From assembly GCA_937880845.1 (NCBI GenBank), contig CALFLL010000016.1, forward strand, positions 1 to 64,000: a stretch of DNA of 64,000 bases, read 5' to 3'. The stretch comes from an uncultured Drancourtella sp. GTDB lineage: Bacteria; Bacillota; Clostridia; Lachnospirales; Lachnospiraceae. Below the pieces are notes generated by a model. That model saw nothing but the letters and a program-made list of their open reading frames with translations, ran no database searches and was not told where the DNA came from. Shown one piece after another: positions 9,603 through 18,083 of this stretch. Each line of letters starts with the position of its first letter. The stretch's first letter is position 1. Made by a program: the position numbers and the translations under genes.

Positions 9603-11093
9603 ATGAAAACAATGAAACGAATGATGGCTGTTTTACTGGCAGCAATCATGACAATGGCAATGACATTGACTGCATTTGCAGCTTCCAATGTGACTGTCAA
9701 TGTAACAAACGCAAAAGACGGAACCACAGTGTATGCATTCAAATTGATGAATGCAGAAAGCAAAGGAAATGATGTATACGATTACACGCTGGATAATAGT
9801 GCAACAGCAATTAACAATGCATTAAAAGCAGCATTAAGTCTTGGAGAATCATTTGATGCAGAAGATGTATACAATGCAATCAGCAACAAAAAAGATGAAA
9901 TGAATGACTTTGCAAATAGCTTTGTTACTAGTGTAGGTGGCGTAGATAATGCGACAGCAACTGCAACCACGACAAGTGGAACTGCTACTTTTGAAACTTT
10001 AGAAGATGGTTATTATCTGTTCTATGTACCGAATGTAAACTCTGCAGTACAAACAGTTGTTGGAGATGAAGCTGTGACAATCACAATGAAGAGTGAGCTT
10101 CCGGATGTGGATAAGGATTCTGATGTAACAGATGAAGGTAATGACGCCGGTGCGGTAATCGGACAGGTTGTAAACTTTACCGTAAAAACAAAAGTTCCGA
10201 ATATTACCGGATTTGAAGCAGACTCTTATGTATTTAAATTAGTGGATACCCTGTCAGACGGACTGGATTTTGTAAAAAATGATAGCAACAATGTTGATGT
10301 AACAGTACAGATTACAGGTAAAGAAACCCAGGATACAGCAACAGGTACTCTGAGTGGGGATAATAACCGTACAATGACAGTAGATCTTGCACAGATTGTA
10401 AAAGACAATCAGGCATATGCAGGCAAGGATATGGTGATTACATACCAGGCAAAAGTAAACAGCAATGCAGTGATCGATAATCACAACAGTGCTGAAATTG
10501 AGTACAGTAATAATCCGGGAACAGACGAAACAGGAAAAACAGAGCCGGATGTTGAGTATGTACCGACATATGATCTGAAAGTAAATAAAACAGCATCTGA
10601 CTCAAATACATATCTGGCAGGAGCAGTCTTCACATTAAGAAAAGATACTGAAGAAGGTACAGCAATCAAAGTGGACGGTTCAAACGGAGTCTATACCTAT
10701 AGAGAAGATCAGTCAACAGGAGAAACAAACATGACAACTGTTGCAACTGATTTAGGCGGCGGATATAACCTTCAGTTAAAAGGTCTGGAAGCAGGAACCT
10801 ACTATCTGGTGGAAGAAAGTGCTCCGGAAGGATACAATAAGCTTGATCCGGTTAAGATTGTGATCGCAGGTACAGCCGGAGAAGAAGGTGTTTCTGCTGG
10901 TGATTATACAATCACCGTTGGAGATCCGGGAGATGTAGAAGAAGATCAGATCGTAGATCTTGAAAACAGAAAAGGTTCCTTACTTCCGGGAACAGGCGGA
11001 ATGGGTACCGTTCTCTTTACTGCAATTGGTGTTGTTCTGATTGCCGGTGTGGCAGTAAGCTTTGCAATGAGCAGAAAGAAAAAAGCAAACTAA
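9603..11093 (+). CDS. Major pilin, isopeptide-forming fimbrial protein (LPGTG)
   Basis: A 496-residue shaft pilin. A signal peptide ends near residue 26 (AFA). The middle part (about 170-320) has the layout of fimbrial isopeptide-forming domains, and about 325-445 is a Cna-B domain starting YDLKVNKTAS and carrying an E-box-like LVEESAPEGY (about 402-411), the Glu of which catalyses a Lys-Asn isopeptide bond in this family. LPGTG (461-465), a hydrophobic helix and RKKK end the protein. An early VYAFK segment (K47) could be the lysine used in subunit linking, but this is uncertain. A good ribosome binding site (AAGGAG) precedes the ATG. It is followed by a hairpin and then the sortase. Confidence 0.88.
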   Translation: MKTMKRMMAVLLAAIMTMAMTLTAFAASNVTVNVTNAKDGTTVYAFKLMNAESKGNDVYDYTLDNSATAINNALKAALSLGESFDAEDVYNAISNKKDEMNDFANSFVTSVGGVDNATATATTTSGTATFETLEDGYYLFYVPNVNSAVQTVVGDEAVTITMKSELPDVDKDSDVTDEGNDAGAVIGQVVNFTVKTKVPNITGFEADSYVFKLVDTLSDGLDFVKNDSNNVDVTVQITGKETQDTATGTLSGDNNRTMTVDLAQIVKDNQAYAGKDMVITYQAKVNSNAVIDNHNSAEIEYSNNPGTDETGKTEPDVEYVPTYDLKVNKTASDSNTYLAGAVFTLRKDTEEGTAIKVDGSNGVYTYREDQSTGETNMTTVATDLGGGYNLQLKGLEAGTYYLVEESAPEGYNKLDPVKIVIAGTAGEEGVSAGDYTITVGDPGDVEEDQIVDLENRKGSLLPGTGGMGTVLFTAIGVVLIAGVAVSFAMSRKKKAN

Positions 11094-11114
11094 TTTTGAA
11101 TTAGGACTTTATCA

Positions 11115-11145
11115 TTGACAGGGGGCAGGAAAACTGCCCCTGTCA
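11115..11145 (+). promoter_or_regulatory. Strong intercistronic hairpin between pilin and sortase genes
   Basis: TTGACAGGGGGCAG (11115-11128) pairs with CTGCCCCTGTCAA (11133-11145) around a short loop, with one bulged G. It is followed by AATAATAATAG rather than a U-tract. It could partly terminate transcription or stabilise the 3' end of the pilin message, either of which would make pilin exceed sortase. Confidence 0.55.
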
Positions 11146-11170
11146 AAATAATAATAGCAGGGAGAGCGTA

Positions 11171-12040
11171 ATGAAAAGAAAAAGAAAAAACAGAAAAATT
11201 GCAGATATCATTCGGCTTGTTATTCTTTTGGTTGCCCTCTCCGTACTATTATATCCAACCATCAGTAATTATTTATATGAAAAAAACAGTTCCAGGATTG
11301 TATCCGATTATGATGATGCGATGGAGCAGATATCAGAAGAGGAAAGACAGGCGATGCTTGCAAAAGCACGGGAATATAATGAGAAACTGGCAGAAAACCC
11401 GGCAATTATGAGCGATCCTTTTTCAGGAACGGCAGAAGAAGACCCGGAATATCAGTCGTTGCTGGATATGAATGGAGCGGGAGTTATGGGATATATCCGT
11501 ATTCCTGAAATAGATGTAGAACTTCCTGTTTATCATGGAACTTCCGAAGAGGTACTGCAAAGAGGGGTAGGACATATATCAACTTCTTCTCTTCCGATTG
11601 GCGGAGCAACAACTCATGCTATATTAACAGGACATCGGGGACTTCCTTCAAAAAAGTTATTTACTGATTTGGATCAGATAGAGCCGGGAAATATTTTCTA
11701 TCTTAAAATCTTAAATGAAACTCTGGCCTATCAGGTAGATCAGATTTTAACAGTTCTTCCGGAGGAAACGGAATCACTGAAAATTGTAAAAGGACAGGAC
11801 TATGTAACGTTGGTCACCTGTACACCTTACGGAATAAATACCCATCGTCTTTTGATCCGCGGACATAGGATTCCTTATGAAGAAGCGATCCGGAAAGAAC
11901 CGGACATGGTAGAACATGGCATAAAGATACCATTTGAGATTAAGGTGCTGCTGATTGGGTTTGGAGTTCTGCTTTTTGTGTGGATTGTATTTATGATAGT
12001 GAGAAAAATGAAAAAGAAAAAGGAAGCTGAAAAACGATGA
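11171..12040 (+). CDS. Class C (pilus-polymerising) sortase
   Basis: A 289-residue membrane-anchored transpeptidase that links pilin subunits. Residues 12-32 are an N-terminal membrane segment and about 258-278 a C-terminal one, the two-helix arrangement typical of class C enzymes. The lid motif DPF is present at 82-84. Catalytic residues are H155 (LTGHRG), C217 (TLVTCTPYG) and R226 (NTHRLL). It lies between two pilin genes and overlaps the next one by 4 nt (ATGA), implying translational coupling. It should act on the LPGTG pilin and probably on the LPETG adhesin. Confidence 0.95.
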   Translation: MKRKRKNRKIADIIRLVILLVALSVLLYPTISNYLYEKNSSRIVSDYDDAMEQISEEERQAMLAKAREYNEKLAENPAIMSDPFSGTAEEDPEYQSLLDMNGAGVMGYIRIPEIDVELPVYHGTSEEVLQRGVGHISTSSLPIGGATTHAILTGHRGLPSKKLFTDLDQIEPGNIFYLKILNETLAYQVDQILTVLPEETESLKIVKGQDYVTLVTCTPYGINTHRLLIRGHRIPYEEAIRKEPDMVEHGIKIPFEIKVLLIGFGVLLFVWIVFMIVRKMKKKKEAEKR

Positions 12041-13731
12041 AGAAAAGAAGTAAGATAAAACAAATCCTGGTGTTTTTGCTGGCTCTGAGTATCATTCTGG
12101 GAAATGTTACAGTTTTTGCGGCAGAGCGTACAGGGATTATAGAAATTTATTTCCATGGGAGAAAAGCACAGGAGAATCAATTTGAAGCCCTTGCAAATGC
12201 AGAGTTTACTTTATATAAAGTCGGAGTTATGCAGAATGGAAAATGGAAATTGGAAGGGGAGTTTGCCGATTCGGATATTTCCCTCGATCATATTGCTGAT
12301 ACCCAAAAGAGAGAAACCGCAGAACAGCTTTATTACTATGCAAGAATGAACCGGATCAAAGGGGAAAAAGAAACAACCGATGAAACAGGAAGTATAAGAT
12401 TTGATCATGTAAAAGATGGATTATATTTGGTTGTCCAGGAAAAAGATCTTGCAGAATCGGAAGGAGTATGGAGATCTGTGCCGTTTCTGGTCAGTATGCC
12501 ATTGAATGAAGACTATTTTGTTCATGCCGAACCTAAAAGCGAATGGATTCCAAATGAGGAGCGTATTATTATTGGCTTAAGGGACCTGACAATCTATACA
12601 GGTGGAAATGAAAAGACAGGAAAAACGGATGGCTTCCCGACGCCAAGATATACAGGTATTCCGGAAAATGTTACTTATGAAGTTAATGGACAACCATGGG
12701 ATACTTCAAAAGGAGAATATCCTTTTGAAGTTGTATATACATATGGCGAGGAAGAAGAGGATTTAAGTCTTTCTGATACATGGGAACAAGTTGTGGACGA
12801 TACCGAGTCAGGACTTGATATTGCCCATGTAGTACCAAAACAAATGGGAAGTATTGTTACTGCAATCGATGAAACAGGGAAAGAAACAAAAGTAGAATTT
12901 GGTAAGGGTGTTTTGACAGTGCGAGATGTGTTGGATAAAACATCCAATGAACAGCTTGGAGTGATTGTATCTGAGGCAGAAGAAATCGACAGTGTGGAAA
13001 AAGTGAAACTGACGGAAAAACAGAAAGAAGAACTGGACGATGGTCTTGCTGTTGTTAATGTACCGGAAGGCTCGAAAATTTCGGTAAACGGGGACGATTC
13101 ATTGGGAATTATCAATATTGGCCAGACAGCACTCTTATTCGATGATATTTTGTATTACAATATCACGAATGAAGATACCGGAAATCTTGTTTTAGAGGAT
13201 CGTGTGGCAAAGGCTATACAAGATGCAGGAAAATCCATGAAGAATAGAAAGTATCAGTCAAAATATCTGGATCTTGTACAAGATCAGGATGGTAACTTAT
13301 GGGTTTCTTCCAGTAAAGGAAGTGTAGTTACCTGGCCGTATCCGGAAGGAACAGATGAAACTACGGATTTTGATCTGTACCATTTTAGAGGACTTCACAG
13401 AGAATATGGCATTAAAGGAAATGCGGAAGAAGAGGAAGCGGTTTATACGGCACCGCAAGAAAAAGTAGAAATTGAAAAAACAGAAGATGGAATCCGGTTC
13501 TTTATTCCGGAAAGTGGATTCAGTCCGTTTGTATTAACGTGGACAGACGGAGTCCATAAAAATACAAAGCCATCAAAACCGGGAAATAAAAACCCAATAG
13601 GGAATATAGTTGAATCTGTTAAAACCGGAGACCATGCTGCGATTGGATTTATATTTTTGGTAGTTTTGGTCAGCGGAAGTGTTGTAGTTCTTTTAATCAG
13701 AAACAGAAAGAAAAATAAAAAGTTTTTTTAG
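12037..13731 (+). CDS. Second pilin / pilus base subunit with non-canonical sorting signal
   Basis: A 564-residue secreted protein. The signal peptide ends near residue 28 (VFA), followed by a domain (about 30-170) resembling the N-terminal domain of minor pilins (EFTLYKVG, DGLYLVVQE). The C-terminal anchor is VKTGD (528-532), then a hydrophobic helix and a basic tail NRKKNKKFF, so the usual L-P of LPXTG is missing. In known pili a variant signal can mark the subunit joined last or attached to the wall by another sortase; that role here is inference. It is coupled to the sortase by ATGA overlap and is the last gene of the operon. Confidence 0.8.
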   Translation: MKKRSKIKQILVFLLALSIILGNVTVFAAERTGIIEIYFHGRKAQENQFEALANAEFTLYKVGVMQNGKWKLEGEFADSDISLDHIADTQKRETAEQLYYYARMNRIKGEKETTDETGSIRFDHVKDGLYLVVQEKDLAESEGVWRSVPFLVSMPLNEDYFVHAEPKSEWIPNEERIIIGLRDLTIYTGGNEKTGKTDGFPTPRYTGIPENVTYEVNGQPWDTSKGEYPFEVVYTYGEEEEDLSLSDTWEQVVDDTESGLDIAHVVPKQMGSIVTAIDETGKETKVEFGKGVLTVRDVLDKTSNEQLGVIVSEAEEIDSVEKVKLTEKQKEELDDGLAVVNVPEGSKISVNGDDSLGIINIGQTALLFDDILYYNITNEDTGNLVLEDRVAKAIQDAGKSMKNRKYQSKYLDLVQDQDGNLWVSSSKGSVVTWPYPEGTDETTDFDLYHFRGLHREYGIKGNAEEEEAVYTAPQEKVEIEKTEDGIRFFIPESGFSPFVLTWTDGVHKNTKPSKPGNKNPIGNIVESVKTGDHAAIGFIFLVVLVSGSVVVLLIRNRKKNKKFF

Positions 13732-13738
13732 AAATAAG

Positions 13739-13766
13739 GCGGTTATGTAAAACATAGCCGCTTTTA
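13739..13766 (+). terminator. Terminator of the pilus operon
   Basis: GCGGTTATG (13739-13747) and CATAGCCGC (13753-13761) form a 9-bp stem with one wobble pair and a TAAAA loop, followed by TTTTAATTTT. It starts 7 nt after the stop codon of the second pilin. Confidence 0.85.
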
Positions 13767-13780
13767 ATTTTACAGACTTT

Positions 13781-13817
13781 AAAAATAAAAAAAGTTCCGT
13801 TCATTGAGAACGAAACT
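13781..13817 (-). terminator. Terminator of the tRNA-Leu transcript
   Basis: On the minus strand AGTTTCGTTC and GAACGGAACT form a 10-bp stem with one wobble, followed by a run of seven T. It lies 12 nt beyond the tRNA 3' end. Confidence 0.85.
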
Positions 13818-13828
13818 CTTTTATCCGA

Positions 13829-13912
13829 TGCGGAGAAAGGGACTTGAACCCTCATGAGGAAAACCCTCACTAGAACCTGAATCTAGCGCGTCTGCCATTC
13901 CGCCATCTCCGC
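13829..13912 (-). tRNA. tRNA-Leu (anticodon CAG)
   Basis: The minus strand folds as a class II tRNA of 84 nt. The acceptor stem is GCGGAGA/TCTCCGC, the anticodon stem CTAGA/TCTAG with loop TTCAGGT giving anticodon CAG, there is a long variable arm (GTGAGGGTTTTCCTCAT) as in leucine tRNAs, and the T arm contains GGTTCAAGTCC. CCA is not encoded. A terminator follows at 13781-13817. Confidence 0.96.
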
Positions 13913-13981
13913 TTGACAAATGATATGATATCATAACTTGAAACAGATTGCAAACATTTTTTTTAAAATCAAGACAAATTT

Positions 13982-14638
13982 TCAATGTTTCTTACAGGTT
14001 CTCAAAAGATATCGACGCCAGAAAAGATGGAAGATAGCCGCACCAAGAATAATGGCGGCAATATAGCAGAAAATCCGTACATTGTTTCCGAATTGTCTGG
14101 TAATGTCGGCAATGATCACCTGTGACATCTCGTAGTAAGGACTGATGTAAAACATATTGATGGGTGCCTTTTTCCCTATTATAAGGTTTAAAAAAGTAGC
14201 AATGATACAGAAGAAAGAAAACAGCATACCGGACTGCAAAAATCCATTCCATGTATAGTCTGCCATTTTTGAAATTCCGCACAGAATCCCGGCAATAATG
14301 ATCAGGATATGCCAGAGCCAGGAGTGAACCGTCAGAGAAGCAAGGGGATAGTACATACCACTTGTGTCTAAAAATACGCAGATCCCGCCAAGAAGAGAAT
14401 AATCCATCAAAAAGGTAAAGAAGACAGACTTGATATGGGAACGCCTGAATACCGGAAAGAAAACAAGCAGATACATGGGAATGGAGCAAAGTTGGAAGGG
14501 GAAATACCACCAGTCATAATATCCGCCATTTATCCGAAAAGTCAGAGTATATTGTTTCCATAGTTCACTCACACACATAAAAATCCCGATAAAAAACAGA
14601 CAATATTCTATAAATTTGGAACGATCGGAACATGCCAT
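13982..14638 (-). CDS. YwaF/TMEM164-family membrane protein (TIGR02206-like)
   Basis: A 218-residue integral membrane protein with about six or seven hydrophobic segments. The segments GGYYDWWYFPFQLCSIPMYL (about 38-57) and VHSWLWH (about 104-110) match the YwaF/TIGR02206 family, which is related to the eukaryotic acyltransferase TMEM164. The Cys of the QLCS motif and the His residues could be the functional ones, by analogy with TMEM164. The start has GGAGG nine bases upstream. It stands alone, divergent from the fatty acid operon. An acyl-transfer role would fit that neighbour, but no substrate can be read from sequence. Confidence 0.7.
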   Translation of the reverse strand: MACSDRSKFIEYCLFFIGIFMCVSELWKQYTLTFRINGGYYDWWYFPFQLCSIPMYLLVFFPVFRRSHIKSVFFTFLMDYSLLGGICVFLDTSGMYYPLASLTVHSWLWHILIIIAGILCGISKMADYTWNGFLQSGMLFSFFCIIATFLNLIIGKKAPINMFYISPYYEMSQVIIADITRQFGNNVRIFCYIAAIILGAAIFHLFWRRYLLRTCKKH

Positions 14639-14762
14639 GTTTATACACCTCCGGCAGAGTTGACCTGATAATAAGAGATAGTGTTTGTTGTTTTAATAAA
14701 ATTATACTGTATCCATTATACTACAAAGATAACAATATCGGTTAAATTTACACAAGTTCTTC

Positions 14763-14791
14763 TTGACAGAAAACTTTCATTGTAATATAGT
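14763..14791 (+). promoter_or_regulatory. Sigma-A promoter of the fatty acid synthesis operon
   Basis: TTGACA (14763-14768) and TATAGT (14786-14791) are separated by exactly 17 nt, 52 nt before the fabH start. The FabT-type operator at 14789-14805 overlaps the -10 box and the expected start of transcription. Confidence 0.85.
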
Positions 14792-14821
14792 TTGAATATC
14801 AAAGTATTTTAAGTTCAAACT
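14789..14821. promoter_or_regulatory. FabT-type operator on the fab promoter
   Basis: AGTTTGAATATCAAAGT (14789-14805) is a palindrome (TTTGA-ATA-TCAAA) that fits the FabT consensus ANTTTGANNNTCAAANT known from streptococci and lactococci. A further half site, TTCAAACT (14814-14821), is the exact reverse complement of AGTTTGAA at 14789-14796, giving a second, wider symmetry. The regulator is probably the MarR gene at 25197. Confidence 0.75.
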
Positions 14822-14842
14822 AAAAGAATCTGGAGAAAACAT

Positions 14843-15826
14843 ATGATAGGAAGGATATGTGGGACGGGATCTTATATCCCGCCTAAAATTTTGAGCAATG
14901 ATGACCTGGCCGGTATGGTTGATACAAACGATGAATGGATTCGGGAACGGACAGGAGTAAAAAGAAGACATGTTGCAAAAGAAGAAACGACTTCTTTTAT
15001 GGCGGCAGAGGCAGCAAAAAGAGCCATGGAAAACGGGAATGTCGTTCCGGAAGAAATTGATCTGATCTTGGTGGCTTCCGCGACACCGGATACGATTTTC
15101 CCAAGTCTTGCATGTCTTGTACAAAAAGAAATCGGTGCAGTCAATGCAGCAGGATTTGATATGCAGGCAGCCTGTACGGGATTTGTCTTTGGGTATCAGA
15201 CAGCTCAGGCATATATTGCGGCCGGCATTTACAAGACCGTACTTGTTATCGGAAGCGAAACTCTTTCTTCCATGGTGGACTGGACAGACAGAGGGACTTG
15301 TATTTTGTTTGGTGACGGAGCGGGAGCCGTAATTTTGAAAGCAGAAGAAGGGACAGCATATCCCCAGGCAGCTCATTCCGACGGAATGAAAGGGGAAGCC
15401 CTGACTTGTAAAGGACGGTTTACCTATGAATTCCTTCGGTTTTTGTCCAACCCGGAAAAGACAGATGCATTAAAGGATACTTATATCGGCATGGATGGAA
15501 GAGCAGTCTTTCAGTTTGCGGTAAGAAGTGTCCCTGCGGTCATTGGGGAAGTACTTGAAAAAGCCAAACTTCCGGTAGAAGCAATCGACTGGTTTGTACT
15601 GCATCAGGCGAACAAAAGAATCGTAGAGGCAGTTGCCAAGAGATTAAAAACAAATATTGAAAAATTCCCGATGAACCTTCAAGAATACGGAAATACTTCT
15701 TCGGCAAGCGTTCCGATCCTCTTGGATGAGATGAATCAAAAAGGGATGCTCAAAAGAGGACAGAAGATTATTTTGGCCGGATTTGGTGCGGGCCTGTCAT
15801 ATGGGGCATCCATTTTAGAGTGGTAA
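14843..15826 (+). CDS. fabH: 3-oxoacyl-ACP synthase III (KAS III)
   Basis: A 327-residue cytoplasmic condensing enzyme that starts fatty acid synthesis by joining an acyl-CoA primer to malonyl-ACP. The Cys-His-Asn triad is present: C111 (AACTGF), H254 (LHQANKRI) and N284 (YGNTSSAS). Length is normal for the family. It is the first gene of the operon, 52 nt downstream of a sigma-A promoter carrying a FabT-type site. The ribosome binding site TGGAG is at 14831-14835. Confidence 0.97.
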   Translation: MIGRICGTGSYIPPKILSNDDLAGMVDTNDEWIRERTGVKRRHVAKEETTSFMAAEAAKRAMENGNVVPEEIDLILVASATPDTIFPSLACLVQKEIGAVNAAGFDMQAACTGFVFGYQTAQAYIAAGIYKTVLVIGSETLSSMVDWTDRGTCILFGDGAGAVILKAEEGTAYPQAAHSDGMKGEALTCKGRFTYEFLRFLSNPEKTDALKDTYIGMDGRAVFQFAVRSVPAVIGEVLEKAKLPVEAIDWFVLHQANKRIVEAVAKRLKTNIEKFPMNLQEYGNTSSASVPILLDEMNQKGMLKRGQKIILAGFGAGLSYGASILEW

Positions 15827-15890
15827 ATTCCGGTACAGCCGGATTACATATATTATTTATAAAAATGAAACAAGATAAAAGGAGATCATT

Positions 15891-16109
15891 ATGTTAGAAA
15901 AAGTAAAAGAAATCGTAGCAGAAAATCTTGGAGCAGATATCAACACATTAACAGAAGAAACATCTTTCAAAGATGACCTTGGAGCAGATTCCTTAGATTT
16001 ATTTGAAATGGTTATGGCACTGGAAGAAGAATACGGTACAGAAATCCCGACAGAAGATTTGGAAAAACTGACAACAATCGGTGAAGTTGTAGAATACTTA
16101 AATAAATAA
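15891..16109 (+). CDS. acpP: Acyl carrier protein
   Basis: A 72-residue acidic four-helix carrier protein. S34 in GADSLDLFEM is the site of 4'-phosphopantetheine attachment. It carries the growing acyl chain between the enzymes encoded around it. It is preceded by AAGGAG and followed by a strong hairpin (16120-16153) before fabK, which may protect the message so that this abundant protein is made in excess. Confidence 0.97.
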   Translation: MLEKVKEIVAENLGADINTLTEETSFKDDLGADSLDLFEMVMALEEEYGTEIPTEDLEKLTTIGEVVEYLNK

Positions 16110-16119
16110 GCAGGTTTCA

Positions 16120-16153
16120 TTTATCCGGCCGAATCTCTATTCGACCGGATAAA
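16120..16153 (+). promoter_or_regulatory. Hairpin between acpP and fabK
   Basis: TTTATCCGG-C-CGAAT (16120-16134) pairs with ATTCG-A-CCGGATAAA (16139-16153) around a CTCT loop, with one internal mismatch. It is followed by A residues, not T, so it is unlikely to be a full terminator. A stability or processing element is the more likely role. Confidence 0.55.
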
Positions 16154-16185
16154 AAAGATTGCTGTGAAGAGAAAGGGATATGGAA

Positions 16186-17124
16186 ATGAAGACAGAAATT
16201 ACAGAAATCTTGGGAATTGAATATCCGATCATTCAGGGAGGTATGGCATGGGTGGCAGAACACAAGCTTGCTGCAGCCGTATCAAATGCCGGAGGACTGG
16301 GACTGATCGGTGCGGCCAGCGCACCTGCTGACTGGGTAAGAGATCAGGTAAGAAAGGCAAAAGAACTGACAGATAAACCGTTTGGCGTAAATATCATGCT
16401 CATGAGTCCATATGCAGATGAGGTGGCAAAAGTCATCGTGGAAGAAGGCGTAAAAGTCGTAACGACGGGAGCCGGAAGTCCTGAAAAGTATATGAAGATG
16501 TGGAAAGAAGCCGGAGTAAAAGTTATTCCGGTAGTGGCAAGCGTGGCTCTTGCAAAGAGAATGGAACGTTGCGGAGCGGATGCTCTTGTTGCAGAAGGAT
16601 GTGAAGCAGGCGGACATATCGGTGAGAGTACGACCATGGTACTTGTACCGCAGGTCGTTGATGCCGTAAATATCCCTGTCATCGCAGCAGGAGGGATTGC
16701 AGACGGCAGAGGAATGGCGGCAGCGTTTATGCTTGGTGCAAGAGGAATGCAGCTTGGAACGGGATTTGTCGTAACAGAGGAATCTCAGGTGCATGAAAAT
16801 TATAAAAATGCAGTCATCAAAGCAAAAGATATTGATTCCCGTGTAACAGGACGTTCTACGGGACATCCGGTACGCGTGCTAAGAAATCAAATGGCAAAAG
16901 AATACATAAAGAAAGAACAAGAAGGAGCTTCCTTTGAAGAACTCGAACTGTTGACACTTGGCGGACTTAGAAAAGCAGTTGTAGAAGGCGATACGGTAAA
17001 CGGAAGCATCATGGCAGGCCAAAGTGCAGCGATGTTTAAGGAAATCCTGACATGTAAAGAATTTATTGAAAAACTGGTAAACGAAACAGATACATTGATC
17101 AAAGGAGCTGGATTTTATGAGTAA
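16186..17124 (+). CDS. fabK: Enoyl-ACP reductase II (FMN-dependent FabK)
   Basis: About 312 residues. It reduces trans-2-enoyl-ACP in the last step of each elongation cycle. The N-terminus MKTEITEILGIEYPIIQGG and the segments ITVVTTGAG-like (residues about 85-95), EGCEAGGHIG (about 137-146) and AAGGIADGRG are those of the FMN-binding FabK barrel. An ATG 6 nt upstream (16180) is in frame, but the Shine-Dalgarno GAAAGGG (16171-16177) is only 2 nt from it and 8 nt from 16186, and family members start MKTxITE, so 16186 is preferred. No FabI is seen; FabK-type reductases are known to be insensitive to triclosan. Confidence 0.93.
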   Translation: MKTEITEILGIEYPIIQGGMAWVAEHKLAAAVSNAGGLGLIGAASAPADWVRDQVRKAKELTDKPFGVNIMLMSPYADEVAKVIVEEGVKVVTTGAGSPEKYMKMWKEAGVKVIPVVASVALAKRMERCGADALVAEGCEAGGHIGESTTMVLVPQVVDAVNIPVIAAGGIADGRGMAAAFMLGARGMQLGTGFVVTEESQVHENYKNAVIKAKDIDSRVTGRSTGHPVRVLRNQMAKEYIKKEQEGASFEELELLTLGGLRKAVVEGDTVNGSIMAGQSAAMFKEILTCKEFIEKLVNETDTLIKGAGFYE

Positions 17125-18037
17125 GATTGCATTCATCTATCCGGGGCAGGGTGCTCAAAAAGCCGGTATGGGAAAAGATTTTTATGAAAACAGTGCAAGT
17201 GCAAAAGCAGTTTTTGAAAAGGCATCCGAGATACTCGGACTTGATATGAAAGCTCTTTGCTTTGAAGAAAACGATAAACTGGATCTGACAGAATATACAC
17301 AGGCAGCTCTTGTGACTACATGTCTTGCAATGACAAAAGTGGTAGAAGAAAAAGGAATCAGACCGGATGTTACGGCAGGGCTAAGTCTTGGAGAATACTG
17401 TGCCATTGCAGTAGCAGGCGGTATGAACGAAGAAGATGCAATCAAAACAGTGAGAAAAAGAGGAATCCTCATGCAGAATACGGTTCCGGCAGGAGAAGGA
17501 GCAATGGCAGCCGTTCTCGGAATGGAAGCGGAAGCGATCGAAGCCGTGATCTGCGATATCGAAAACGTGACGGTGGCAAACTATAACTGTCCGGGACAGA
17601 TTGTCATTACAGGGGCAGCAAAAGGAATAGAAAAAGCTTCTGAAAAATTAAAAGAAGCAGGAGCTAAAAGAGTGGTGTCTTTAAATGTAAGCGGACCGTT
17701 TCACTCCCCGCTTTTGAAAGAAGCAGGAGAAGCACTTCAGAAAGAATTAAAACAGGTAGAGATCCATCCGCTTCAGATCCCGTATGTTACAAATGTGACG
17801 GCAGAATATGTACAGGATGAAACAACAATCAAAGATCTTCTTGCCGCACAGGTATCTTCTTCCGTGAGATGGGAACAGAGCATCCGCAGGATGATTGAAG
17901 AAGGAGTTGATACCTTTGTTGAAATCGGACCGGGAAAAACACTGGCAGGATTTATGAGAAAAATTGACCGCAATGTAAAAATGTACAATGTGGGCATATG
18001 GGAAGATGTGGAAAAGATAGCAGAAGAATTGCAGTAG
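17117..18037 (+). CDS. fabD: Malonyl-CoA:ACP transacylase
   Basis: A 306-residue acyltransferase that moves malonyl from CoA to ACP. The nucleophile is S90 in GLSLGEY, the partner His is H196 in GPFHSPLL, and the N-terminal GQGAQ loop forms the oxyanion region. The start overlaps the end of fabK by 8 nt, implying translational coupling. Confidence 0.96.
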   Translation: MSKIAFIYPGQGAQKAGMGKDFYENSASAKAVFEKASEILGLDMKALCFEENDKLDLTEYTQAALVTTCLAMTKVVEEKGIRPDVTAGLSLGEYCAIAVAGGMNEEDAIKTVRKRGILMQNTVPAGEGAMAAVLGMEAEAIEAVICDIENVTVANYNCPGQIVITGAAKGIEKASEKLKEAGAKRVVSLNVSGPFHSPLLKEAGEALQKELKQVEIHPLQIPYVTNVTAEYVQDETTIKDLLAAQVSSSVRWEQSIRRMIEEGVDTFVEIGPGKTLAGFMRKIDRNVKMYNVGIWEDVEKIAEELQ

Positions 18038-18083
18038 GCAGTTCTGACAGAAAACCGATATACACATATAAGGAGTATAAAAT

